Part shown: positions 1 to 6,095 of the stretch, one piece after another
How the letters are laid out: each line of letters starts with the position of its first letter
Position numbering within the stretch: position 1 is the first letter of the stretch
Source of the DNA: CAYJPV01 sp964396055
Lineage (GTDB): Bacteria; Acidobacteriota; Vicinamibacteria; Vicinamibacterales; JAKQTR01
Direction of reading: 5' to 3'
Assembly: GCA_964396055.1 (NCBI GenBank)
Contig: CAYNDV010000075.1
Span: 1-21,431 of the forward strand
Length of the DNA stretch: 21,431 nt
The notes under the pieces: generated by a model
Told to the model about the DNA's origin: nothing
Database searches by the model: none
The model's input: the letters and a program-made list of their open reading frames with translations, nothing else
Made by a program: the position numbers and the translations under genes

Positions 1-149
1 TCGTGGACGGTGCCGCGCACCGTGACGGCCGCCGCAGGCGCGGCCTGGGCGGGTGCCGCCCACGCCGGGCCGGCCGCGGGCCACCCGCCGGCGAGGACCG
101 CGGCGCAGGCGCAGGCCCTCACCGCGGCAGGAAACGAACACGTGCGCAT
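1..149 (-). CDS. Exported protein, N-terminal fragment; probable TonB-dependent receptor
   Basis: Only the first 49 codons lie in the window; the gene runs off the left edge. The start is well supported: ATG at 149-147 is preceded by AGGAGG (162-157) with 7 nt spacing. The product begins with a signal peptide: Arg2 and Arg11, an Ala/Cys/Leu-rich core at about residues 12-22, and a likely cleavage site after AWAA (residues 29-32). The mature part opens with VTVRGTVH (42-49). This is the usual first strand of the carboxypeptidase-regulatory-like (CNA-B/SusC-type) domain that precedes the plug in many TonB-dependent receptors. The gene sits behind a TPP riboswitch, so a role in outer-membrane uptake of thiamine or a precursor is the natural inference. 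Alternatives are another exported protein carrying the same small beta-sandwich domain. The exported nature and start are firm; the receptor identity is inferred from few residues. Confidence 0.7.
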   Translation of the reverse strand, partial: MRTCSFPAAVRACACAAVLAGGWPAAGPAWAAPAQAAPAAAVTVRGTVH

Positions 150-156
150 GGAAACG

Positions 157-220
157 CCTCCTCTCTTCGCGCCGCAGCGCCGAAGTGATCGAGGCGGGTC
201 CTGGAGTGGTGAAAGAGAGA
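157..220 (-). promoter_or_regulatory. Possible translational expression platform of the TPP riboswitch
   Basis: On the minus strand CUCUCUU (219-213) is complementary to AAGAGAG (167-161), which runs into the SD AGGAGG (162-157). G-U pairs at both ends would extend the helix to 9 bp and cover part of the SD. No U-rich intrinsic terminator is seen between aptamer and start codon, so SD masking is the more likely control mode. This is a pairing seen by eye, not a computed fold. Confidence 0.3.
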
Positions 221-236
221 TCGTCCGAACTCGCCC

Positions 237-309
237 GCCTTCCCTACGCCGGTGTCAACCGGATCAGGTTCCGAGGGTTTGATCTCAGGCCGTGAGGCCA
301 CCCCTAGGC
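237..309 (-). promoter_or_regulatory. TPP (THI-box) riboswitch aptamer
   Basis: Read on the minus strand, all conserved THI-box blocks occur in order. P1 is GCCU (309-306) with AGGC (240-237). P2 is GGGU (303-300) with ACCC (278-275). P3 is a short GGCC hairpin (299-296 with 291-288). The T-loop is CUGAGA (288-283). The pyrophosphate-sensing arm has ACCUGAUC (269-262), a CCGG hairpin (262-259 with 252-249), and GCGUAGGGA (249-241). In known TPP riboswitches these blocks bind the pyrimidine and pyrophosphate ends of thiamine pyrophosphate and switch the downstream gene off. The aptamer ends about 87 nt before the start codon of the exported protein at 149-1, on the same strand and with no gene between. 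Confidence 0.96.
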
Positions 310-553
310 ATCCGCCAGACTGCCGATCCGCCCGCCGGCCGCGCACGGCCGCCCGAGGCCGCGCCGGAGGTCGATGTGAGGCGGATCCTGCTTATGATAC
401 CGCCGCGCGTCGCCCATGCAAGGCAAATCGCACCCCTTGCGCGCCGCGCGAATCTCGTCGCGCCGTCGTCGCGCGCGTGCAGTAGGATACGCGTGAGGAA
501 CGGGTCGTCAGCACCTCCCAGCATGCGTGCGACCCCCGGGCCCAGGAGGGCGG
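310..553. other. Divergent intergenic region between riboswitch and phoH2
   Basis: No convincing gene was seen in these 244 bases. A near-symmetric TATGATA (393-399) reads as a possible -10 on either strand: TATGAT toward phoH2, or TATCAT toward the riboswitch about 85 nt upstream of its P1. A second weak candidate toward phoH2 is TAGGAT (483-488). No good -35 hexamer accompanies any of them, so promoter placement is uncertain. Confidence 0.3.
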
Positions 554-1984
554 ATGGGACAGGACGCGAGTTCGTCCAGGAAGACCTATGTCGTCGACAC
601 CTCGATCCTCGTAGCCGCGCCGGATTCACTCTCCCACCTCACACCCGACAACGTCGTGGTGATCCCGTTCCCTGTCCTGCAGGAACTGGATCGCCGCCGC
701 ACCGCCACCAACGGCGTCGGCTACACGGCGCGCAACACGATCAGGCTCATCGACCGGATCCAGACGCAAGCCACCACCGAGCAGTTGAAGTCGGGCATCC
801 CGTACAACGGTGGCATGCTCCAGTTCCATCATGGGGACATCGACCTGAGGGAGGCCTGGCCGGGCTTCAGCACGGACTACGCGGATGACGCGATCATTCT
901 GCTCGCGCACCAGCAGCAGCACGCGCACCCGGCGGACCAGGTGATCCTGCTCACACGCGACGCCGCCATGCGCTGCAAGGCCCGGGCGCGCGGGGTGCCA
1001 GCCGAGGACTACTGGAGCGATCGGCCCGTGGCCTCGCCCGAGCAGTTCTACTCGGGCCGGCGCCGCATCGAGATTCCGGCCGAGCACGCGGGCCTCCTCT
1101 CGACGCTGCACCACGAACAGCGCCTGGCTGCCGATGCCCTCGCCGCGTTCGTCGACGTGTCGGAGCTGCTCATCAACGAGTGCTGCGAGCTGCGCGTCGG
1201 CGACAGCCACAAGAGCGCCTGGGGCATCTTCAAGCGCGAGGGCGGCGCCGGGTTCCTGCGCCGCGTCAACACGAAGACCGGCGACAAGTTCGGGCCCTGC
1301 AACGCCGAGCAGGCGTGCGCGCGCGACCTCATCCTCGACCCCGACACGCTCATCACCAGCCTGGCCGGCATCGCCGGGACGGGCAAGACGCTCATCGCCC
1401 TGCTCTCGGCGTACGAGATGCTGCGGGCCGGACGCGTCTCCCGCATCGAGGTCTACCGGCTCAACGCCGAGGCCGGCCGCCAGCTGGGTTTCCTGCCCGG
1501 TGACGTGGGCGACAAGATGGCGCCGTGGGCGCGGCCCATCATCGACAACATGGACTTCATCCTGCGGCGGCTCCACGGCAGCGCCCGCTGGACCAACCCC
1601 CTCGCCGACCACCAGGAAAAGGGCGAGAAACGCGAGACGCCTCCGTCGGTGACGGTGGAGCACCTGCTCCAGACCAACGCCCTCGAGATCGCGCCGATCA
1701 ACTACCTGCGCGGCCGGTCGATCCACGATGCCGTCATCATCGTGGACGACGCCCAGAACCTGACGCAGGAGGACATCAAGCTGGTCCTGACCCGCGCCGG
1801 GGAGGGATCACGCGTGATCCTGACCGGCGATCCGGACCAGATCGACCGCTCCGAGATCAACGCCCTCTCGAACGGCCTGGTCCAGGTGGTGGAACGCTTC
1901 AAGGGCGAGCCCTGCTTCGCCCACCTCCGCATGAGCGACGTGGTCCGCTCGAAGATCGCGGAACTGGCGGCGAAGCTGCTCTAG
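554..1984 (+). CDS. phoH2: PIN-PhoH protein (PhoH2/YlaK type), RNA helicase/RNase
   Basis: The 476-residue product joins an N-terminal PIN nuclease domain to a C-terminal PhoH ATPase. The PIN part shows YVVDTS with Asp15, the acidic pair of YADDAIILLA, and LLTRDAAMRCKA. The PhoH part shows Walker A GIAGTGKT (Lys278, Thr279) and Walker B VIIVDDAQN (Asp398, Asp399), followed by VILTGDPDQID. Family members such as mycobacterial PhoH2 unwind and cleave RNA using ATP; that activity is known for the family and inferred here. The ATG at 554 is chosen because AGGAGG (544-549) sits 4 nt before it; an in-frame ATG at 527 lacks an SD. No small antitoxin gene like the mycobacterial phoAT partner is visible directly upstream. 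The stop codon lies 5 nt before the 7-nt repeat array of the next element. Confidence 0.95.
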   Translation: MGQDASSSRKTYVVDTSILVAAPDSLSHLTPDNVVVIPFPVLQELDRRRTATNGVGYTARNTIRLIDRIQTQATTEQLKSGIPYNGGMLQFHHGDIDLREAWPGFSTDYADDAIILLAHQQQHAHPADQVILLTRDAAMRCKARARGVPAEDYWSDRPVASPEQFYSGRRRIEIPAEHAGLLSTLHHEQRLAADALAAFVDVSELLINECCELRVGDSHKSAWGIFKREGGAGFLRRVNTKTGDKFGPCNAEQACARDLILDPDTLITSLAGIAGTGKTLIALLSAYEMLRAGRVSRIEVYRLNAEAGRQLGFLPGDVGDKMAPWARPIIDNMDFILRRLHGSARWTNPLADHQEKGEKRETPPSVTVEHLLQTNALEIAPINYLRGRSIHDAVIIVDDAQNLTQEDIKLVLTRAGEGSRVILTGDPDQIDRSEINALSNGLVQVVERFKGEPCFAHLRMSDVVRSKIAELAAKLL

Positions 1985-1989
1985 CGGAA

Positions 1990-2022
1990 GTTCCATGTTC
2001 CACGTTCCAGGTTCCAGGTTCC
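1990..2022 (+). repeat. Left heptamer array, 4.7 units of GTTCCAN
   Basis: Units are GTTCCAT (1990-1996), GTTCCAC (1997-2003), GTTCCAG (2004-2010), GTTCCAG (2011-2017) and partial GTTCC (2018-2022). The units furthest from the gene diverge at the last base, while the inner ones are identical to the right-hand array. Confidence 0.9.
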
Positions 2023-2048
2023 TCGACGCTGGCGGCGGGGAACCTGGA
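2013..2048 (+). terminator. Hairpin downstream of phoH2, formed by the left repeat arm
   Basis: TCCAGGTTCC (2013-2022) pairs perfectly with GGAACCTGGA (2039-2048) over 10 bp with a 16-nt loop. It lies 28 nt after the phoH2 stop codon and just before the four-helix-bundle start. No T-run follows, so a terminator role is uncertain; it may instead be a structural end of the element. Confidence 0.35.
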
Positions 2049-2059
2049 TCCTCGCGCAG

Positions 2060-2485
2060 GTGACCGTGGCTACGCTTCGCTCCTTCGACGAACTCGACGC
2101 CTTCCGGATGGCGCGGGATCTCACCCGGGCGGTCTACGCCTGCTCCGGGTCTGGGGCTTTTTCGAGAGACTTTCCACTTCGCGATCAGATTCGGCGAGCG
2201 TCGGTGTCCGTGATGTCCAACATCGCCGAGGGATTTGAGCGTGGTGGGTCCGTGGAGTTTGCCCAGTTCCTGGCCATTGCCAAAGGTTCGGCCGGTGAGG
2301 TGGAGGCCCAGCTCTACGTGGCGCTCGACCAGGGGTACGTGAACCAGGTGCAGTTCGAGACCTTGCGCGCGCAAATCAGGGAGACCAGAAAGCTGATCGC
2401 TGGGTTGGCCGGCTACCTCAGGCGCACCAGCCTCAAGGGGTCAAAGCACAGTCCCCACACGGCCGCGGCAGACAGCATGGGCTGA
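2060..2485 (+). CDS. Four helix bundle protein (23S rRNA intervening sequence protein/TIGR02436-type)
   Basis: The 141-residue product carries the family hallmarks: an N-terminal SFDELDAFRMARDLTRAVY, then DQIRRASVSVMSNIAEGFER (about residues 43-61), EFAQFLAIAKGSAGEVEAQL, GYVNQ and a final helix ending near LAGYLRR. Relatives form pentameric or similar four-helix assemblies, and the avd protein of diversity-generating retroelements shares the fold; the biochemical role of free-standing members is not settled. The start is a GTG at 2060, with a second in-frame GTG at 2066 equally possible; no clear SD is present. Residues after about 122 look like an added tail, encoded by a REP-like palindrome. 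The gene is unrelated to its neighbours and lies inside inverted heptamer repeats, which suggests it arrived as a unit. Confidence 0.9.
   Translation: MTVATLRSFDELDAFRMARDLTRAVYACSGSGAFSRDFPLRDQIRRASVSVMSNIAEGFERGGSVEFAQFLAIAKGSAGEVEAQLYVALDQGYVNQVQFETLRAQIRETRKLIAGLAGYLRRTSLKGSKHSPHTAAADSMG
2437..2456. repeat. REP-like imperfect palindrome inside the 3' end of the four-helix-bundle gene
   Basis: GGGGTC (2437-2442) and GTCCCC (2451-2456) form an imperfect inverted repeat with one mismatch and an 8-nt loop. From memory it resembles the GGGGTC...GTCCCC ends seen near REP-associated tyrosine transposases. It encodes part of the atypical C-terminal tail of the protein. Confidence 0.4.
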
Positions 2486-2511
2486 CCTGCACGCGGGAAG
2501 CAGAATCCGAC

Positions 2512-2537
2512 GAACCTGGAACCTGGAACCTGGAACC
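2512..2537 (-). repeat. Right heptamer array, inverted relative to the left one
   Basis: GAACCTG occurs at 2512-2518, 2519-2525 and 2526-2532, followed by partial GAACC (2533-2537). The reverse complement is GTTCCAG repeats, matching the left array 2004-2022 exactly over 19 nt. Confidence 0.9.
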
Positions 2538-2577
2538 GCCTCCCAGCGAACCATTTCCCCCCGCCTTCGTCCAAACG

Positions 2578-2583
2578 TAAGAT
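2578..2583 (+). promoter_or_regulatory. Possible -10 box for the tricorn homologue
   Basis: TAAGAT (2578-2583) lies about 45 nt before the start codon of the next gene. A -35 box at the right distance (TTCCCC, 2555-2560) is poor. It lies outside the right heptamer array, so the promoter would belong to the host gene and not to the element. Confidence 0.25.
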
Positions 2584-2628
2584 CGGACCTGTGTCCCGGC
2601 GGACCCCTTTCCTGGAGTTCATCCCGCT

Positions 2629-5600
2629 ATGAAGAAGACGTTCCTGCTGCTCGTCCTGCTGGTGTCGGCGGTCGGCGCGGCCGTCCCCGGCGCGCAGGGG
2701 CCGGCTGAGACCCGGCTGCTGCGTTTCCCGGCCATCCACGGCAATCAGGTGGTGTTCACGTATGCCGGCGATCTCTACACGGTGCCTGCCGCGGGCGGCG
2801 TGGCGCGCCGGCTCACCAGTGACATCGGGTTCGAGATGTTCGCCCGGTTTTCGCCCGACGGGAAGACCCTGGCCTTCACGGGCCAGTACGACGGCAACAC
2901 CGAGGTCTACGTCATGCCGGCCATCGGCGGCGTGCCGAAGCGCGTCACCTGGACCGCCACCCTCGGCCGCGACGACGTGTCGGACCGCATGGGACCCAAC
3001 AACCTCGTGATGGGCTGGAAGAACGACAGCCAGATTCTCTTCCGGTCGCGGCGCACGGAGTGGAACGACTTCCGCGGCCAGCTTTACCTGGCCTCGGTCG
3101 CCGGCGGCCCGCTCGAGGAGCTGCCCCTGCCGCGCGGCGGCTTCGGGTCGTTCTCGGCCGACGGGAAGCAGTTCGTCTACAACCGCGTGTTCCGCGAGTT
3201 CCGCACCTGGAAGCGGTACCGCGGCGGCCAGGCGGACGACGTGTGGCTGCACGACTTCACGACGAAGACAACGACCAACCTCACGAACAACCCGGCCCAG
3301 GACATCATCCCGATGTGGAAGGGCAACAAGGTCTACTTCGCGTCGGACCGTGACGACCGCGGCCGGATGAACCTGTACAGCTACGACCTCGGCACGAAGC
3401 AGACGAAACGGCTGACGAACTTCACCGAGTTCGACGTGAAATTCCCCTCGCTCGGCGACACGGCCCTCGTCTTCGAGAACGGCGGGTGGATCTACAAGCT
3501 CGACCTGGCCACCGACAAGGCCGAGAAGATCCCGGTGACGATTGCCGAGGACTTCGACAGCGGCCGCGGGGCCCTGGTGGACGTGAGCCGCTCGGTGACG
3601 AACTTCGAGATCGCGCCGGACGGCAGCCGGGCCCTCTTCGGCGCCCGCGGCGACGTGTTCACGGTGCCGGCGAAGTCGGGCCCCACGCGCAACCTCACCG
3701 CCACGCCGGGCGTGCACGAGCGCGACTCGAAGTGGTCGCCCGACGGCCGCTGGGTGTCGTACATCTCCGACGCCTCGGGCGAGGACGAGATCTGGATCGC
3801 GCCCCAGGACGGCCGCGGCGCCGCCATCCAGGTGACAACGGGCGGCGCCAACTACAAATACCAGCCGATCTGGTCGCCGGACAGCCGCAAACTGATGTGG
3901 TCCGATCGCAACCAGCGGCTGCACTACGTGGACATCGGCACGAAGGCGGCCGTCCAGGTGGCGGAGTCGAAGTCCTTCGAGATCACGACCTACGCGTGGT
4001 CGCCGGACAGCCGCTGGATCGCCTACGCCAAGCCCGAGGTCCGCGCCCAGCAGCGCGTGTACCTCTACTCGCTCGAGACGAAGGCTGCCATCCCCGTGAC
4101 CGACACCTGGTACAACGCCACGGAGCCGGCGTTCAGCCCCGACGGGAAGCTGTTGTTCTTCGTGTCGGCCCGCACGTTCAACCCGACCTACGGCCAGACC
4201 GAGTTCCAGCACATCTACTCGGACATGAGCCGCATCTACTTCGTCACGCTGACGAAGGACACGAAAAGCCCCTTCGCGCCGAAGAGCGACGAGGTGAAGA
4301 TCAAGGAGGAGCCGAAGCCGGCCCAGCCCGACGTCAAGGCCGCGCCGGAGGCGAGGGCGGCGGCGCCGGCCCAGGCCGCAGCCCCGAAGGCCGTCGATCA
4401 GAAGCCGGCCGAGGCGAAGCCGGCTGAGCCAAAGAAGGCCGACGGCCCGGCTCCGGTGAAGGTGGACCCGGACGGCCTCATCGACCGCATCGGCGTTTTG
4501 CCGACGCCCGCCGGCAACTACCGGGCGCTGACCCCGGTCGCGAACCGGCTCTACTACGTCCGTGCCGGCACGCGTGAACCGGCCGCCCTGTACGTCTACG
4601 ACCTCGACAAGCAGGCCGAGACGCAGATCGGGACCGGCGGCGGCTACGAGATCTCAGCCGACGGGAAGAAGATGATCGTGTCGCAGCCCGGCAACCGCTA
4701 CGCCATCATCGATACGCCGATGGGCAAGGCGGAACCCCGCGACTTCCTCAACCTGGCGGACATGAAGGTGGCCCTCGACCGTCACGCCGAGTGGAAGCAG
4801 ATGTTCCACGAATCGTGGCGCCAGATGCGCGACTTCTTCTACGCGCCCAACATGCACGGCGTCGACTGGCCGGGCCTGCGGAAGACCTACGAGCAGCTCC
4901 TGCCGTACGTGAACCACCGCGCCGACCTGACCTACGTCATCGGCGAGATGATCAGCGAGCTGAACGCCGGCCACGCCTACGTGGGCGGCGGCGAGATGCC
5001 CCGGCCCGAGCGCGTCCCCATGGGCCTGCTCGGCGCGAGGCTCTCGCGCGATCCGCAGTCGAAGTTCTTCCGGATCGACAAGATCTTCAAGGGCCAGAAC
5101 TGGGACCCCGCGCTGCGGTCGCCGCTGACGGAGATCGGCGTCGACGCGAAGGCTGGCGACTACATCGTCGAGGTTGACGGGCGCTCGACGGCGCAGTTGA
5201 CCGACATCTGGGAAGCGCTGGTCGGCAAGGCGGGCCGGCAGGTGACGTTGAAGCTGAACGCCACGCCGGCCGCCCAGGGCGCCCGGGAGACGGTGGTCGT
5301 GCCCGTCGAGGACGAGCGGCAGCTCTACTACTTCGACTGGGTGCAGGCGAACATCGCGGCGGTGGACAAGGCCACCAACGGCCGCGTCGGGTACATCCAC
5401 ATCCCCGACATGGGCGTGCCGGGCCTGAACGAGTTCGCGAAGTACTACTACCCGCAGACCGGCAAGGACGCGATGATCGTCGACGTCCGCAGCAACGGCG
5501 GCGGCAACGTGTCGCCCATGATCATCGAGCGGCTGCGGCGTGAGCTGGTCCTGGTCGACATCGCCCGCAACGGCAGCCCGCAGACCAATCCCGGCGCGAT

Positions 5601-5985
5601 GATCCTGGGCCCGAAGGTGCTGCTGGCCGACGAGTTCTCGGCGTCGGACGGCGACCTGGTGACCTACCGGTTCAAGACGTACAAGATGGGCCCCGTCGTC
5701 GGCAAGCGGACCTGGGGTGGCGTGGTCGGCATCCGCGGCGCCCTGCCCATGCTCGACGGCGGCGTGCTCAACCGGCCGGAGTTCTCGCGCTACGACGTCG
5801 CGGGGAAGACCTGGGCGATCGAGGGCGTGGGGGTGGAACCGGACATCGTCGTCGACAACGATCCGGCGAAGGAGTACGCCGGCGAGGATCAGCAGCTCGA
5901 TCGGGCGATCAAGGAGATCCTCGACCTGCTGAAGAAGCAGCCGGCGCAGCTGGCGCCGATGCCGCCGTATCCGGTCAAGCGGTAG
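2629..5985 (+). CDS. Exported tricorn protease homologue (peptidase family S41)
   Basis: The 1118-residue product starts with a signal peptide (Lys2, Lys3, Leu-rich core to about residue 18), so it acts outside the cytoplasm. Residues about 30-545 and 612-680 hold beta-propeller repeats with SPDGK/SPDSR turns. A 60-residue Lys/Glu/Pro/Ala-rich linker (about 552-612) interrupts the second propeller. A PDZ domain covers about 795-885 and the S41 core follows. The archaeal tricorn residues His746, Ser965, Asp966 and Glu1023 correspond to His782 (in GHAYVGGG), Ser1006 and Asp1007 (in FSASDGD) and Glu1065 (in IEGVGVEPD), with nearly the same spacing. Tricorn Ser745 is replaced by Gly781. The archaeal enzyme degrades peptides released by larger proteases; a periplasmic peptide-degrading role is inferred here. 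GGAG at 2614-2617 supports the ATG at 2629. Confidence 0.96.
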   Translation: MKKTFLLLVLLVSAVGAAVPGAQGPAETRLLRFPAIHGNQVVFTYAGDLYTVPAAGGVARRLTSDIGFEMFARFSPDGKTLAFTGQYDGNTEVYVMPAIGGVPKRVTWTATLGRDDVSDRMGPNNLVMGWKNDSQILFRSRRTEWNDFRGQLYLASVAGGPLEELPLPRGGFGSFSADGKQFVYNRVFREFRTWKRYRGGQADDVWLHDFTTKTTTNLTNNPAQDIIPMWKGNKVYFASDRDDRGRMNLYSYDLGTKQTKRLTNFTEFDVKFPSLGDTALVFENGGWIYKLDLATDKAEKIPVTIAEDFDSGRGALVDVSRSVTNFEIAPDGSRALFGARGDVFTVPAKSGPTRNLTATPGVHERDSKWSPDGRWVSYISDASGEDEIWIAPQDGRGAAIQVTTGGANYKYQPIWSPDSRKLMWSDRNQRLHYVDIGTKAAVQVAESKSFEITTYAWSPDSRWIAYAKPEVRAQQRVYLYSLETKAAIPVTDTWYNATEPAFSPDGKLLFFVSARTFNPTYGQTEFQHIYSDMSRIYFVTLTKDTKSPFAPKSDEVKIKEEPKPAQPDVKAAPEARAAAPAQAAAPKAVDQKPAEAKPAEPKKADGPAPVKVDPDGLIDRIGVLPTPAGNYRALTPVANRLYYVRAGTREPAALYVYDLDKQAETQIGTGGGYEISADGKKMIVSQPGNRYAIIDTPMGKAEPRDFLNLADMKVALDRHAEWKQMFHESWRQMRDFFYAPNMHGVDWPGLRKTYEQLLPYVNHRADLTYVIGEMISELNAGHAYVGGGEMPRPERVPMGLLGARLSRDPQSKFFRIDKIFKGQNWDPALRSPLTEIGVDAKAGDYIVEVDGRSTAQLTDIWEALVGKAGRQVTLKLNATPAAQGARETVVVPVEDERQLYYFDWVQANIAAVDKATNGRVGYIHIPDMGVPGLNEFAKYYYPQTGKDAMIVDVRSNGGGNVSPMIIERLRRELVLVDIARNGSPQTNPGAMILGPKVLLADEFSASDGDLVTYRFKTYKMGPVVGKRTWGGVVGIRGALPMLDGGVLNRPEFSRYDVAGKTWAIEGVGVEPDIVVDNDPAKEYAGEDQQLDRAIKEILDLLKKQPAQLAPMPPYPVKR

Positions 5986-5993
5986 GGAAACGA

Positions 5994-6028
5994 GGCGCGG
6001 GGATCAGGGCTGCCCTGATCCCCGCGCC
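5994..6028 (+). terminator. Perfect 16-bp hairpin after the tricorn gene
   Basis: 5994-6009 pairs without mismatch with 6013-6028 around a CTG loop, 9 nt after the stop codon. The stem is 16 bp and mostly G/C. No T-tract follows, so it may terminate weakly, stabilise the mRNA 3' end or assist Rho-dependent termination. Confidence 0.6.
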
Positions 6029-6040
6029 CCACGCCCCCAA

Positions 6041-6060
6041 CGTCCGGCTGAAGCCGGACG
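6041..6060. repeat. REP-like palindrome CGTCCGGC-TGAA-GCCGGACG
   Basis: An 8-bp perfect stem (6041-6048 with 6053-6060) closes a TGAA loop. It lies 13 nt after the larger hairpin. From memory, this palindrome is a common intergenic repeat in Acidobacteriota genomes, where its translations recur as spurious protein tails; I cannot count copies from one window. Confidence 0.5.
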
Positions 6061-6082
6061 CCACGAAGGCCACGCCACACGC

Positions 6083-6088
6083 TAAACT
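6083..6088 (+). promoter_or_regulatory. Possible -10 box implying a leaderless transporter mRNA
   Basis: TAAACT (6083-6088) sits only 7 nt before the TTG start codon at 6096, and no SD is present. If used, transcription would start at or next to the start codon. No clear -35 was found. Confidence 0.25.
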
Positions 6089-6095
6089 GTCTGCG

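Larger units (their letters stand above)
1990..2537. mobile_element. Putative mobile element: four-helix-bundle gene between inverted heptamer repeats
   Basis: A 548-bp unit is bounded by inverted arrays of the 7-nt motif GTTCCAG: 1990-2022 on the left, and its reverse complement GAACCTG at 2512-2537 on the right. The 19-nt string 2004-2022 is matched perfectly, inverted, within the right array. Between them lie one four-helix-bundle gene (2060-2485) and a REP-like palindrome at its 3' end. The left edge abuts the phoH2 stop codon. Proteins of this family were first found inside intervening sequences in bacterial 23S rRNA genes, so an association with DNA that spreads is plausible. No transposase is encoded and no target-site duplication could be identified, so mobility is an inference. 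Confidence 0.5.

Noticed and set aside
527..553. An earlier ATG start for phoH2 at 527
   Set aside because: No SD precedes it, while AGGAGG sits 4 nt before the in-frame ATG at 554, and the extra residues are Pro/Gly-rich and unlike the family start.
1990..2537. The heptamer arrays as a CRISPR or a simple microsatellite
   Set aside because: Units are 7 nt with no spacers, and the two arrays are inverted relative to each other around one gene, which fits neither description.
2413..4212. A 599-codon minus-strand open frame opposite the tricorn homologue
   Set aside because: It is a composition artefact rich in Val, Arg, Gly and His with no recognisable fold, and the opposite strand encodes conserved propeller repeats.
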